In this document: positions 33,881-45,604 of the stretch, piece after piece
Layout of the letters: the number at the start of each line of letters is the position of its first letter
How positions within the stretch are numbered: position 1 is the stretch's first letter
Source of the DNA: Ochotona curzoniae
Lineage: Eukaryota; Chordata; Mammalia; Lagomorpha; Ochotonidae
Reading direction: 5' to 3'
Length of the DNA stretch: 64,000 nucleotides
Assembly: GCF_017591425.1 (NCBI RefSeq)
Contig: NW_024466413.1
Coordinates: forward strand, 1,054,001 to 1,118,000
Position numbers and translations under genes: made by a program
Notes under the pieces: generated by a model
Databases searched by the model: none
Told to the model about the DNA's origin: nothing
What the model saw: the letters and a program-made list of their open reading frames with translations, nothing else

Positions 33881-35964
33881 TGCATCCTCTGACTCGGGTG
33901 ACAAAGCGACAGGATACAGCTGTAATAGTCTGTATTATTCAGCTTTGAGTCTTGATAAGATATATGGGGATTTGTTTGAATGTTATTTTGTAATAAAGGG
34001 TCTAAGGGGAGGACAGGCTTGGGGGCACAGGACAAAGTTGGCCTTATTTTGAGAGTGGACATGGCATCACTTGATGGGTGGTTTTGACGTCTGATCCGCT
34101 CTGGCCCGCTCACGGCTGGATGAGCCGGCAGCAGACAGCTCACAAAGGTCGTGCCCCTTCTGAGTGCATCGTGTGTCTCCTTGTTTGTCCCGTCGCTTCC
34201 CCGCTCCCCGTATGTACCAATTAGATTTTCCTGAGGATCTTGTACTTCCTGGAACCACTCATGTTGTCTTATTCTAAAGAAATGTACTCACTGCAAGTTT
34301 GCGGTGAGGAATGCTGTGTCTCCCAGAGGACAGCAGCAGCAGGGGCATTCCTCCCCACACCCACCTCTCCCCACGTCCCTGCAGGACAATGACAGCATCC
34401 TGGCTCCGTCTTTGGGGAGCACTCTGTCTTTGGCGAGAGGGATGTCCTGTCCCTCTCCTTCCCCACAAATGACACTCTGCAGAACTCAGCCCTGACAGTA
34501 GGAGGCCCCGTGAATCATCCCGGGCTGCGAGCCCAAATCATCGCTTCCAGAGAACAAGTAGTGAGTGCCCGCTGAGCGAATCTATCACTCACAGACTCGT
34601 TTGAGCAGCAGTCTCATTGCAGGGGAAACAGATTCTCTTAGAAGCTTCATCTCTTCAACATCCAAAATGCTATGGTTCTCATTGGAAATCATAGGTAGAG
34701 GACAGGATGCTTACTAATTGTTTTTAAAGCTTAAAAAGATATGCCCCAATAGAGCAATCAGTGGCCCTGGCATGTTTGCCAGATTTTATCAGCTCTTCAC
34801 GACAGCTTCTCTGCCTGTTGCCATTCAGCCCTCAAGTTCAGTAGTCCCATGAGTGCTAAGTGGCTGGAACTGGGGCATTTGTCATTGTGTCTGCAGGCAT
34901 GGCTGCAGTTCAGCTGAGCTGGAGAACACAGGGGCAAGGTCTCTGACACAGAATTGGTGAGGCCATGTGTAGCTGAGGCCAAGTTTGATTTGGATTTTGG
35001 ACGGACCATAATTGGCAGAATGTATAGATATAATGTGGACCTGGAATCAAACTCCTCAACATTTATCCAGCAAGCTGTGTCAACCAACAGTCATGCAACG
35101 TGTCAACACCCTGTGTCCTTGCAAGCCAGGCTTTATCATCAATGAGGAATTGGAACTTGTGGATAAGGGGTGGCCCCAATCTCAGCTTAGTCTCCTGGAC
35201 ATAGAAAACCTTGTCTTCCCTTCTGTCTTTTTTCCTGCATTGCTTTTCTCCCTTCAAAGTCCAGAATGGCAGGTGGAAGAGAACAGTATCCCACACAGGA
35301 GCTCTGTGTGGTGCTGAGAGTTGGGCTGGGCCCAGCGCCGACCCAAGAGAGCACAGCACGTGCTGATTTGGCCATTCCTCTCCCTGTAGTGAGGGGGCAT
35401 TCACCTGTCCTTTTCTTGAGCCCATAGTTCATACATGTTGAAACCAGAACTCAGAGGCAGGCAGGCACCTGGCACCCAAGTCCTCACTGTTCACCACTAG
35501 ACTTGAAGGCAAGCCCTTATCTTGGCTGTCCCTGAGGTCCTCACCTTAATATCCAAAACTTGATTCCCCAAATGTGGGTACTTGGCAGACTCTTGTGAAC
35601 TGATGAACCCTGTCTGGGTGCTCTGGCATCTGAGTTGGCTTGTGTGTCTCTGCTCCGTACTGGGCTCTGGTTGGGAAGGAGGTGAGCCGAGGTTTGGGGA
35701 AGACATGGTAAGTTTGGGCTGTGGTCACACTTGGAACCCCATTGGTGGTTAAGGGCAAGGAGCAGTCAACCTTGGTCCAGGCAGTGGTGGGCAGAGTGGG
35801 ACAATCGTTGTACAGGGGGACCTCCAAGTGCTGCCCAGAGGTGGGCTAGCCAAGGGTTGCAATGGGGAGCGGTCAGATCCTAGGGGACAGACACATATCT
35901 CTCCCCCGCCCCCAGCCTTCTGCCTTCTAGTACTAATGTCTGCTTCTTTTTGTTCTCCTTCCAG

Positions 35965-36042
35965 GGGGCCCAAGGAGCACCTGGAATCCCTGGATCTCCT
36001 GGCAGCCGTGGCGACCCGGGCATCGGGGCTGCTGGCCCTCCT
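35965..36042 (+). CDS. COL22A1: Window exon 18, collagen exon with RGD and one imperfection (78 bp)
   Basis: Encodes 26 residues (joined 307-332), beginning GAQGAPGIPGSPGSRGDPGI and ending GAAGPP. Residues 325-326 are Gly-Ile with no Y residue, so the length is one codon short of 81 bp. RGD lies at 321-323, four residues before the imperfection. Acceptor is tttgttctccttccag, donor CCT|gtgagt. Confidence 0.96.
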
Positions 36043-36588
36043 GTGAGTCCTGAAACATTTTGACTTTGGACCACAGGTTCTTTCACAGTGGCTTTCACAG
36101 TGCACAGCCTGGGCCTCATGCAGGGGCATCCCTCAGTGAACCCCACAGTGGGTTAGCAGGTCCTTGAGCCCCTTGGAAGACTGGCTGTCACTGTGGCTGA
36201 TATTGGCATAGGATTTGATGTACTTCTGATGGGAATGGTGCCTTGTAATGATCAGGCTTGTCTGATTCCAAGAGAGGACAGGACAAATTGCCATAAGATT
36301 GAAACTGAATCGTAGCCAGTGGCCCTGGCAGGCTGAGGGAAGGTCTGATAGGGGAAGGCACTTGATGTTTTCGGCAAAAGAGGTGGGTGGATTGGTCACT
36401 CCAACTTCTTTAATTACTATAGGGATGGTCACGGATGGAATCTGGTCCCCAGCATGAAGTCCACCAACTGTTCCTCAAGCTATTAGTGTGAGCATATAGC
36501 CAAGTCCGTTTATGAATGTCCTGCAGGTTGCAGCTTTGTGAACCCTCGGATCCTAAGGACTGAACAAGGTCCAGCTCTCCCTTCCCCA

Positions 36589-36793
36589 CTGCATCCCCTA
36601 CCCCAAGCTGCAGGGGCACAGGCCTCTGGAGGGACTCCCTGCTGCATCCCCTGCCCCAAGCTGCAGGTGCACAGGCCTCTGGAGGGACTCCCTGCTGCAT
36701 CCCCTACCCCAAGCTGCAGGGGCACAGGCCTCTGGAGGGACTCCCTGCTGCATCCCCTGCCCCAAGCTGCAGGTGCACAGGCCTCTGGAGGGA
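36589..36793 (+). repeat. Minisatellite, 53-bp unit, 4 copies in a dimer pattern
   Basis: Copies start with ctgcatcccct at 36589, 36642, 36695 and 36748 (period exactly 53). Copies 1 and 3 share ctacccc plus caggggcaca; copies 2 and 4 share ctgcccc plus caggtgcaca. The array therefore looks like a duplicated 106-bp dimer. Confidence 0.95.
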
Positions 36794-39106
36794 ACTGCAG
36801 CCTTGGCTCTGAAATGTGAAGTACATTTCCCCAGAGAATGGGTGTGCGTTACATTTCTTTTCATTGTGAATAGGATTCGGGCCTTCCGTCCGTTGCCGCT
36901 CGCTCATTTTCCCCTTGGAACGGTAACGAGGCTGCCTTCGTTCTCCGTTTGCTGAATGGCAGTCTTCAGACCTTAAAGCTCATTTCCGATTCTGAAGTCT
37001 TCTCCTGTCGAGCCCTTTCTTTTCTTGAGATATCACACAAATGCTTCCGAAAGTCGCGTTTCTTTTTTCCCCTGGCAGCCTTGTCCTATTATTTTACAGA
37101 AGCTCAAATGCTCAGTCCTTTTCAAATGCCATTGCTAAGCTTCAGGGTAGCTGAACTGCCAGTATACTGCTCTGGTTATTGTTGTTTTAACACTAACTTT
37201 ACCTCCGCGAGTGCTGCCTGCATATAAACTGGAGCGGCACCGACAGACCCAGTCTCTTCTGGGTCTTGTATTCAGGAAGTACAAACTGCCACGAATACAA
37301 GCCAAAGCAACAGCACTGCTCAGTCATGGCTCTCAGAGTAAAAAGGGGAAATGCAGTTTACTGTGCATATGTAACTTGTTAAGTACAGATGCTTTGTCTT
37401 CCACCAGTGGGCTCCTTCCATCCCACCGTCATCTCTCTGAAATATTATGTCTTCTCCATCCTTCCATTCCTCAGCCTCAGCCCTTGCCTTCCCACTGGAG
37501 ATGACCACCCACCTCTGCTCCCGCCCAGTAGCCACAGAGGCTCACGTCCAGGCAGTAGGAGGGCTGCCAGCGTGCATCCTCCAGACATCCCTGGAAGCCA
37601 TGGCTAGAGGCAGGTGGAGTTCCCTTGAGAATGTTTCTCTTGGTTTTCCACCAAAAATGTTCTCAGCTGGAATTCTTGATGGACACACACCTGCACTCCA
37701 AGACCTTGGTTGTGTCTTTCTGTCTGGTTCTTTCTGCAGCACATGGGACAGTGGGGAGGCACATGGTTTAAACTGTCTTCTTGCTAAAGTCTCACACATG
37801 CTGAGGCTTCTGGCTCCTGCAGGACTTGACCCTCAGTATAGACAGATCCAGTGAAAGCCCAGAGCCCAGCTCCTGGATGTGGCACCTGCCACCACCCACT
37901 GGTTTCTACCCCTCCCCCTCCCCTCTACCCTGCACGGGTTCACTCTAGTAAGCCCGGAATCAGAGAGCTGGGTAGCAGGGCTAGGGCAAAAATCACCCTT
38001 CCCCATGTAAGGACGAGCTACAATCGCTGTGAGATGTGTCCCTGCCTGAGTGGTCGCACCGGCCAAGTGACCAGCTCCCACCAAAAGGCCATACATCAAG
38101 TATTTCATGATGTTCCACTTCTTCCACTTATTAAAGACTTGCACCGACAATATAACTGTATTGACTTTTCATAAATCTGTCTTTGGCCAGCAGCCTACAT
38201 TGCTATTGGCCTTGGGATTTGCATGAAAAGGTCAAGGATGTGCTGACCGTCAGCATGAGCAGGAAGCAAGGACCGGGGTGTATCCAGCTCTCCCCTACAG
38301 GAGTGCTGTTCCTTGCCAAGTGCTCTGTGTCTAACCTCCTGCTGGGGCTTGGGACATCCGCTGCCTCTACCACAGCCAGTCCTGCCACAGTCAGTCCTGC
38401 CTTTTGGCATCCCCCGAGAGCCAGATTGAGGGGTGAGGATTCTATGTGAGAGATGAGATCTCAGGCGTCACCACCGGGGGTGGGGCGCAGAGTGAGACAG
38501 AGACAGCAAGAGAGACTGGGCAGAGTGTGTTAGTAAGCAGGTGTCCTGGGCAGCTGGGGCTTGCCCCACTCACCTCTGGGAGACCACGTGCTGCGACCTC
38601 AGGCTTGTTCCACAAAAGGAGCCACACGGTGGCCTGTTGATGTCCCAGCCCCCGGGGGTCACTGGATAAAGGCTGCTCCCTGGGCAGGCTCTGGTTGCAG
38701 ACACCGCCAGCCCCTCTGCAGCCAGGTCTCTCTGCCCTGCATCTCCGTGTTCAACCTCCGTGGCCTTCGCTTGCAGGGATGGCACTGCCACCCTGGAGGG
38801 GAACCAGGGTCTAATCAGTAGGCTTCTGTTGTGGCCGCTCCCTGGGGCATGGCTGCTGAGGTCGTTATTTGTCATCCCCTTCTTGCTTCAAGACCTTCGC
38901 AAGCCAAAGCCTGGCTTTCCTCTTTGGGTTGCCTCTGATTTTCCTGCAGCGAAGTCTGGGGCAGAGCTGAGCGCTACCGGACCTCGCTGACACCACTCAG
39001 AGGTTCTGTGAGGACAGCCTGGAACATGCTGCTCCCACTTTGATGTGCGTCTCCTGGTGGGGTGGTGTCGACGGTCTCGGGGAGGATGACAAGGGAATGG
39101 TATCAA

Positions 39107-39114
39107 TGACGTCA
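39107..39114 (+). promoter_or_regulatory. Palindromic CRE-like site
   Basis: A perfect TGACGTCA occurs in a moderately CpG-containing patch of intron. CREB/ATF proteins bind this octamer, but an isolated intronic copy is weak evidence. Confidence 0.3.
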
Positions 39115-39819
39115 CCTGCTTCCTGGCCTCGGTCCGCTTTGATGTCATAGAAGTCCTCCTCCTGGGATGGATCTCTCAGCCTTCCACTCTGATAGGCTCT
39201 CTCCACCCTCATTGCTCCCTGCAGAGTAGCCCCACACCCTTCATGGCCTGACACGGAGGGTGCACACACAGTGACTGGTTGACCGCCCCCAGCGGCCTGC
39301 AGGTGGCCAGCAGAAGAACTGGCCCATGCACCGGAGTATTTCACAGGTCCTTACAGAAGGTCCCTTTTTGTCCTTTTCATGTCTCCACCTTGCAGTGGAT
39401 GACAAAGGGTACTGGTCATCACAGCCCATGTGGACCGTGACCCGGCAAGGGTTAAAGTGGCTGGCATCCCCATCCCATAACAGCCATCCGACAGCCATTC
39501 CAGGTGGGTCCTACAGTTCCCGGCACTGGAGAAATGAGGAAGCAGACCTCAACGTGTGAGTGCACTGCCCTGGAGCCCCAGGACGAGCGGCAGCTGGACG
39601 GGACCTAAGTAGCCACTGCAAGTGCTCACCCTCCCCCACCGTCCCTGCTGACTTCTGTGGGCTGAACTAGTGCTTTCCTGGCCTATACCACTGCACTGTC
39701 ACTCATCTAACTCATGTCCAGTGCCTGGGGTCGCTGATACTCAGGCCATACTGAAGATTCCACTGGCTGGTGTCTTGTGGACAGGGATGTGGCAAGTCGA
39801 CTACACTTCCCATGTATGA

Positions 39820-39833
39820 CCACCAGGGGGCAC
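39820..39833 (+). promoter_or_regulatory. CTCF-like motif, forward orientation
   Basis: ccaccagggggcac, the same 14 bases as at 23555-23568, but in unrelated flanking sequence, so it is not a duplication of that locus. Confidence 0.5.
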
Positions 39834-41918
39834 AAGGAATTTGTTAGGAATTATGCCCTTGGCCACTTGTGTATCCAAGGCAGGATTTCACTCCTGGAGC
39901 TTTGCTCTGTCCCTGGTCAGTGCACAAATCTGGGCTCTGTGGGCATTGAGCGACAGGACTAAGGAGGATAAGGAAGAATCCACCCCACATTTTCTAGACT
40001 CTGGGGTTCCTGTGCTGCTCCAGGTAGACCCAGAAGCTGGCTTTTAGCTCAAAGCCCTGGGAGAGGGTACTGCTTCAATAAGTCTTTCCTGTCGCTTCTG
40101 GGCACTGCACTGGCCCTCCCTGCCCCGGACTGTGCAGAGGACACTGTCATGTCTGCCTCGCACTGCCTCAGGTCCTCTGCAGGTGACAGGGCCATAACCC
40201 TGGCTGGTGTTACTGCCCCCACCCTACCGTGCGCCCAGCCAGGGAGGTCTTCTCTCCCTGCGGACTCCCCAGCCCCCTTCACCCTCCACACATCGCTTTC
40301 CAGCTGTCTCCCTCTGGCTGAAGATGGCCCTGACACGCCAGGCTGATGCTGGCAGCTCTAGGCCTGCTCAAGCCTAGCCCACCGGGTCCTGAGTGCTTGT
40401 CCCAGGAGAGGTTTTCTTCACGTCTTGAGCAGATGCATGTCCCACCCCCAGGCAGCACTGTCCCCCTCTCGTCCCAGGCCTGTGCTCCTGGCAGCCATCC
40501 AGGTGGAAGAACGTGGGAAATACAGCACACCTTATTCTCCTCTGCGTCTGCACATCAGCTCTAGCCCGGCATTGCAGCAGACTAACAGGTGTCTGTTCGT
40601 TTTTACTGACTGCGTCACAAATCGTGTGGCGGTGTCTGTGGACGCACTCCATATGCACATGTGTATGTTTGCACGTCCAAAGGCGTGTGTGAAGGCACTT
40701 CAGTAGTTTATGGGAATGGAATTGGGAGGAATGGCATTCTGAGTGTGGATGGGAGCCGGAGGGAAAGTGCGACATCTATGGTTTTTCCCTGGGCTTGTCA
40801 GCTCATTCACTTGGTTAGGAGAAACAGAGGCTGTCTTCCGAGACTGCTGAGACCATGCATCACTAGCGTGTGTCCCAGGAGTTGTTTTTCACCTGTTAAA
40901 TGCAGCCGTGTGGTCACCTTGCAAAATGCCCATTGCCACGATTCTTAAAACACATTCTTCCTATACATTCCTAGTTTTATATTAGCTTCAAATTTAGCCT
41001 GACTCTTGAGTTTCTAAGAATTTCTGTGACTCTGATTTTCTTTTTAAAAATTCTGACTGCTCTTGATACCTGTTTTAATAATGTCACATTGTTTTTTCTC
41101 ACCCTTTGATTTCTCCTGTGTTTGCTTTGGCTGCAGTTTTGCTGTTGCCGGGAATGCCCAGCGTGCCAGCTGGTACTCATGGGGCTCTCAGCTGCTTACC
41201 CCACTGTGGCTCTCGTGGGGAGTCTGATGTAATTTGGGATGGGGAGTTCCTGTCCTTTGGCCTTGTGCCCGTGAGCGTCTTACGGCCTGCCAGGCTCCGG
41301 GTCCCTGGGGTTGACTTGCGTATAAGCGCAACAGTTTCAGCTGGTTTTTTCAGGATTCGTGTTTCACGGCCCCCGGATGCCAGGGAGTGTGGGGCCTCAG
41401 AGGTGCTTCTTCCCCGCGCAGCCGTCTAGACAAGGACATCGGGCTGACTTAACTCTCGCTCCTCCACACTCCACGTGCCTTGGCCCACCAGTCAGATCTC
41501 CTGTGCATTCACTCGCGCAGAACCCAAGGACTGGCCGTCTCCTGAACAGCTCCCATAGCCGAAAAAGCCTCCACATTGGAGTAACATTCTGTGACTTGTT
41601 AAATTTGGATTTGGGGATCTGAAGCCAAAATTTTAACTGGAAAACAGCCACGCTCATTTGTTGCAAGGTCTCCTGTGACTACTCCGGCATCCAGCCGAGG
41701 AGCGGCTAGCCGTGACGGAGCTGCCAGGAGCTGGGGAGTCAGGGACGTCAGTCTGTGCTGTTACAGGATCGGACTCCTGCTCCGATCACTTCGAGATCCT
41801 GTCTTAGCGCCCAGGGAGCCCACAGCCTTGTTCCCTGAGCCTGTACAGCTCTCAGAACTCGACTTCCATCCAGGGAAGAGCAGGCTCCGGAATCCTGACC
41901 CTGATTCGCAGTGGCCTG

Positions 41919-42215
41919 TTTTTTTTATGAAAGTCAGATATACAGAGAGGAAGTTCTTTCGTCTGTTGATTCATTCCCCAAGCAGCCTCAATGGCCGGAA
42001 CTGAGCCGATCTGAAGCCAGGAGCCTGGAGTCTCTTTTGGGTCTCCCTCGTGGGTGCAGGGTCCCAAGGCTTTGGGCCGTCCTCGATTGCTTTCCCAGGC
42101 CACAAGCAGGGAGCTGGATGGAACGTGGGGCCACCAGGATTAGAACCTATGCCTGTATGGGATCTCAGCATGTGCAAGGTGAAGACTTTAGTCACTAGGC
42201 TACTGCGCAGGGCCC
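41919..42215 (-). mobile_element. CSINE, young, pika-type
   Basis: Matches the 10.1-kb copy closely in tcagatatacagagaggaag, cctcaatggccggaactgag, cagggtcccaaggctttggg and cgtcctcgattgctttccca. Ends in the tRNA-derived head gtcactaggctactgcgcag. Confidence 0.9.
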
Positions 42216-43244
42216 AGTGACCTCTCTGTCTCTGAGGATTCTTCCTACTTTCTTTGGTGCTCAGCTAAGCACTGAGGGTGCTTGCTCTGCCCTTCGAGGT
42301 GGCTCTGGGGCACGGACCATGGGCAGGTGGTAAGCTGCCTGAGCCATCAGACTGCAGCAGCTTGGGCATTGGGGAGAACGCCTTGCCTTCTCATGGGCCT
42401 GCTTAGGGATGTTCTCATGGACTCAGGGCAAGGACTAGGATTAACTGCCCTGGCAGGTGAGCACCGCGTGCTGTCCTCTGGCCGGTGGCTGCTCTTAGAG
42501 CACACACCTGTGCTGAGACCGTAGCGATGCCTCCCCATCCAGGCTGATGTCCTCTGAGAAGAAGACTGGTGATGAGAGGAGACATCAGGTGTGTGCAGAG
42601 CCATGGGTGTCTGTTGGGTATCCTCAGGGATGCAGGAGGCACCCTGCAAGGTCGTGACGTGCAAACGGTGACGACTGAATCCAGATAGAGACGCAGGGTA
42701 GAGGCTTTCTGCAAAAGCGACAGCATAACAGGAGGCTGAGATGCAAGGGACAGTTGCACTCACCGTGAGACCTTCCACCCCATCCAGGATCACATCGTGA
42801 ATGCTGTGCCTGGAAGGCATGTTCTAGCTAGACACAGGCCTGGACGAGCCTGTGGGATGCCTGTGCACACCCCACTGCCACTTGTGCCACACAGGTTGGG
42901 CAGTGTGAGCCTTGGGTTCCCCATGCAGTCCTGAGCGGGAAGAGCCAGTGCATCCATGGAATGTAGCCTGGTGAAGCTAGGGCTGCTGGGTCCAGCCCCA
43001 CACCAGAGGGGCCTGGGTGCCAGCAGCCACGTGGGAGGGAGGGCAAGTGGCAACAGTTCTATTCGGGGACCGATGGCAGAAGTTGCAGCGGGGTCTCTGT
43101 TAGCATTTGTGGGTAGGCACGTGGCGGTGTGACTTTAAGGTGTGAGGATGCTAACAGTGCCAGACTGGCACCACGGTAACCACAAGAGCATATTGGGGTG
43201 GGCATTTTGTTCCTACTTTACTTACTTGTCTCTTTGTTTCTTAG

Positions 43245-43280
43245 GGCCCTTCCGGACCACCAGGAGACAAAGGGCCCCCG
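43245..43280 (+). CDS. COL22A1: Window exon 19, collagen Gly-X-Y (36 bp)
   Basis: Encodes GPSGPPGDKGPP (joined residues 333-344), four triplets and the smallest purely collagenous exon here. Acceptor is gtctctttgtttcttag (strong pyrimidine tract). Donor is CCG|gtacag, without G at +5. It lies after a 7.2-kb intron and combines small size with a weak donor, so it is the collagenous exon most likely to be skipped; skipping would keep frame and register. Confidence 0.9.
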
Positions 43281-44555
43281 GTACAGTATGCTTTGCACAA
43301 AGATTTGGGTTTGTCTGGGAGGAATCCTGCTCAGATCATTGTCATGTTAAATGGGAGGCACCCAAACCACTGCCATTAAATGTTGCAGGCTCTCTGAGCT
43401 CCGAGCCTTGGATTCAGAGTAGGCTGGGACAGAGATGTGTTTGAGTAGGAATGCGGGGCTGGGACTGGCTTTGTCTTTTGCCGTCTGCCTGCCACACAAG
43501 GGCAGTGATGGCTTATAAACTCAACCACGTTGCCGGAAGAGCAGCTGACTTTGAGTCCTGTCTTCACTGTCCCCATCACGAGTCCATGAGCAGATGGGTT
43601 GGGGGCTCTGCCAGTCTGAGAAAGCAGTGAGACCCCGAGTCACCGTGGAAACCTGTGGGCTCGTTGTGTGTGGAAGCAACAGGAGTGCTCGCACTTGGCA
43701 TCTGTCCAATGGAATGCCTGTGTGCGCTTGCGCATTCCTTTATGGGAGGGGAGCTAAAGAATGGCAGTTGGAACAACACTGTCCCTAACATCACAGGGTC
43801 GTATTTTACAGAATCTCTGATTTAAAGAGGGCAGGCATCTTCGGTGCCCATTTTAATAGTTGAGATTGAGGTTCAGAAGTTAATTGATAAGCACAGGACT
43901 TCAGGGCCAGTCATTACAAAGTGGACGTGCAGTGGATGGGGCTCTGTGTGGAGGGATGAGGGTGGATGGGAGGTCTGTGGAGACCCCAGAAGAAGCAGCC
44001 ACCTTGCCTAGCACCTGCCCGGAAGGATATCTGAGACCCAGGAGCAGATCCAGTCAGGGAAAATCTTAAGGGAAAAGTGAGATCCATAGCAAAGCCCAAC
44101 TGTGTCATTTGCTGGCATCGTTGATTCATTCTCAAGAGAATGGAAATGATGTTCTGGTAACAAGCGGCAGTGGCCAAGCATGTCCTGAGCATGTGGCCAG
44201 GCCCTGAGCAAGGGCACAAATGGAACCGGTGAGAGCCCTTGGGGCTACATGTCTGCAAGGACGCCAGGAGGCAAGGCCAGGCCCAATTCACCACCACACA
44301 ATGTCCCTTCCACCAGCAAAGGGTGTGCAAGTGAGGCCTGGACAGTGTGGCCAGTGGGAAAGCTTTCCAGAGAGTTCTGTGCGTGTAGGTGGAGGTGAGC
44401 CCATCGTGTTCATGGGGCAGGGAAGTGAGTCTATGTTCATGCTGGGCTTTGGGCTCACGTCTTTGGATTTCTTACCAACCATTTGTACCCTGGGAAGTTT
44501 GGAGGGCGGTATGTCTGCTTCAACATGGGCTGTGTCTCCTCTGCTTTTCCCCCAG
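43281..44555 (+). other. Intron, window exons 19-20
   Basis: 1.3 kb. A possible degraded MIR lies near 43795-43890 (ttttacagaatctctgattt, ttgagattgaggttcagaag). Otherwise unique. Confidence 0.82.
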
Positions 44556-44609
44556 GGACCTCGAGGCTCACCAGGCTTCCCTGGCCCTCAGGGACCAGCT
44601 GGCCAGGAT
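44556..44609 (+). CDS. COL22A1: Window exon 20, collagen Gly-X-Y (54 bp)
   Basis: Encodes GPRGSPGFPGPQGPAGQD (joined residues 345-362). Acceptor is tcctctgcttttcccccag, donor GAT|gtgagt. Confidence 0.96.
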
Positions 44610-45449
44610 GTGAGTACAGGGAAAGGGCCTGGGCTCGGCCATGGCTCTTGGGGTTCACCACCCACGTAGGCAGCTTCATAGCTCAGTCAAGGCCGTGCAC
44701 AAGGCCCCATAGTGGATTTCTTTTTTTTTTTCAGTTTTGCTATACTTGTGAATGGGGCCCATTGCTGTCCACTGTTGCGGTTTGTTTGGCTCCTAGCAGC
44801 TTCACACTCCTGGGCATCCCTCCCAGTGTCCCCTGCTCCCCAGTTAGTGTTTTTGCACTGAGAGTGGAGCTGGGAGGGAAGACAGTGGGGGGGCATGCAG
44901 TGTGCATCCTGAGACCACAGCGGTTTTAGCTTATTGCAAGCAGGGAGAGTAAGATCCCCTTTGGGCTCCACTTAAAATCTGTCCGCCAAATCCTGCCTCC
45001 ACATACTCACATTCAGTCACTCTGTTCTCAATGCTGTGTCCTCCTCCCTTCCAAAGTTGCTCTTCCCGCCTGTGCTTGGGAAAGGATTGGGGAAGTTTAA
45101 GGCAAATGTGTGTGCAAGCATGTACGTATATGTGTGGGTGTGCGAACACACAGGCACGCAAGTGTGAGTGTGTGTGTTTCTAATTTTGTCTTGAGGAAAG
45201 GAGAACCAGGTGAGGTGGCTGACCTCTAAAGCGTGCTTCCACCGTACTTCCTGGGAAGGCCCTGGGTGTTCTGCTGGGTTTGGGAACTGTGGGTTTTCAC
45301 TGGGATCAGTCTTTACGGCTGGGCAGTTTTTTCCCCACCAAGTTAAACTTGACTGGTGCAGAGGTGGCCCAGATGGTGGCTGGCTAGGGTCAGGCTTCTG
45401 TCAGTTAACATAATCATGGCTGATGTTTTCTCTCCCCCTCTTCTCTCAG
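44610..45449 (+). other. Intron, window exons 20-21
   Basis: 840 bp with a short T run (44720-44732) and a T/G-rich alternating patch near 45105-45175. Otherwise unique. Confidence 0.85.
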
Positions 45450-45494
45450 GGTACACCAGGAAATCCAGGCGAAAGAGGCCCTCCTGGGAAGCCA
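45450..45494 (+). CDS. COL22A1: Window exon 21, collagen Gly-X-Y with GNPGER (45 bp)
   Basis: Encodes GTPGNPGERGPPGKP (joined residues 363-377). GNPGER at 366-371 is the only GxPGER hexapeptide in the window. With the Y-position proline hydroxylated it fits the GxOGER consensus bound by the I domains of integrins alpha1, alpha2, alpha10 and alpha11. Acceptor is tctccccctcttctctcag, donor CCA|gtatgt. It ends the second helical run; exon 22 begins the interruption. Confidence 0.95.
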
Positions 45495-45604
45495 GTATGT
45501 CATCTGCTGGTTCTGGAAGAGTATTAACCATCAGACAGGCCTCCAGGGAGAAATAAAATACTGAGCAGCCAGTCTAAGCACCCTTAGCCAAGGGGCTGTT
45601 GTGG

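Larger units (their letters stand above)
31391..35964 (+). other. Intron, window exons 17-18
   Basis: 4.6 kb. Two antisense CSINEs (31453-31750, 32228-32490) and an antisense L1 3' fragment (about 33230-33880). From 33900 to 35950 I see no named repeat; the A/T-richer part at 34600-35200 may be an unrecognised interspersed element. Confidence 0.82.
36043..43244 (+). other. Intron, window exons 18-19
   Basis: 7.2 kb. Contains a 53-bp minisatellite (36589-36793), a palindromic CRE-like site (39107-39114), a strong forward CTCF-like core (39820-39833), a relatively CpG-rich patch near 41400-41880 and a young CSINE (41919-42215). I searched by eye for a missed Gly-X-Y exon and found none. Confidence 0.8.

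Noticed and set aside
41400..41880. Possible CpG island or internal promoter
   Set aside because: CpG is only moderately raised by eye, with no TATA, initiator or first-exon-like ORF. A computed observed/expected CpG ratio would decide.
36043..43244. Search for a missed collagen exon in the 7.2-kb intron
   Set aside because: No AG-GGN...GT stretch with at least four Gly-X-Y triplets was found. Exon 18 ends GPP and exon 19 starts GPS in register.
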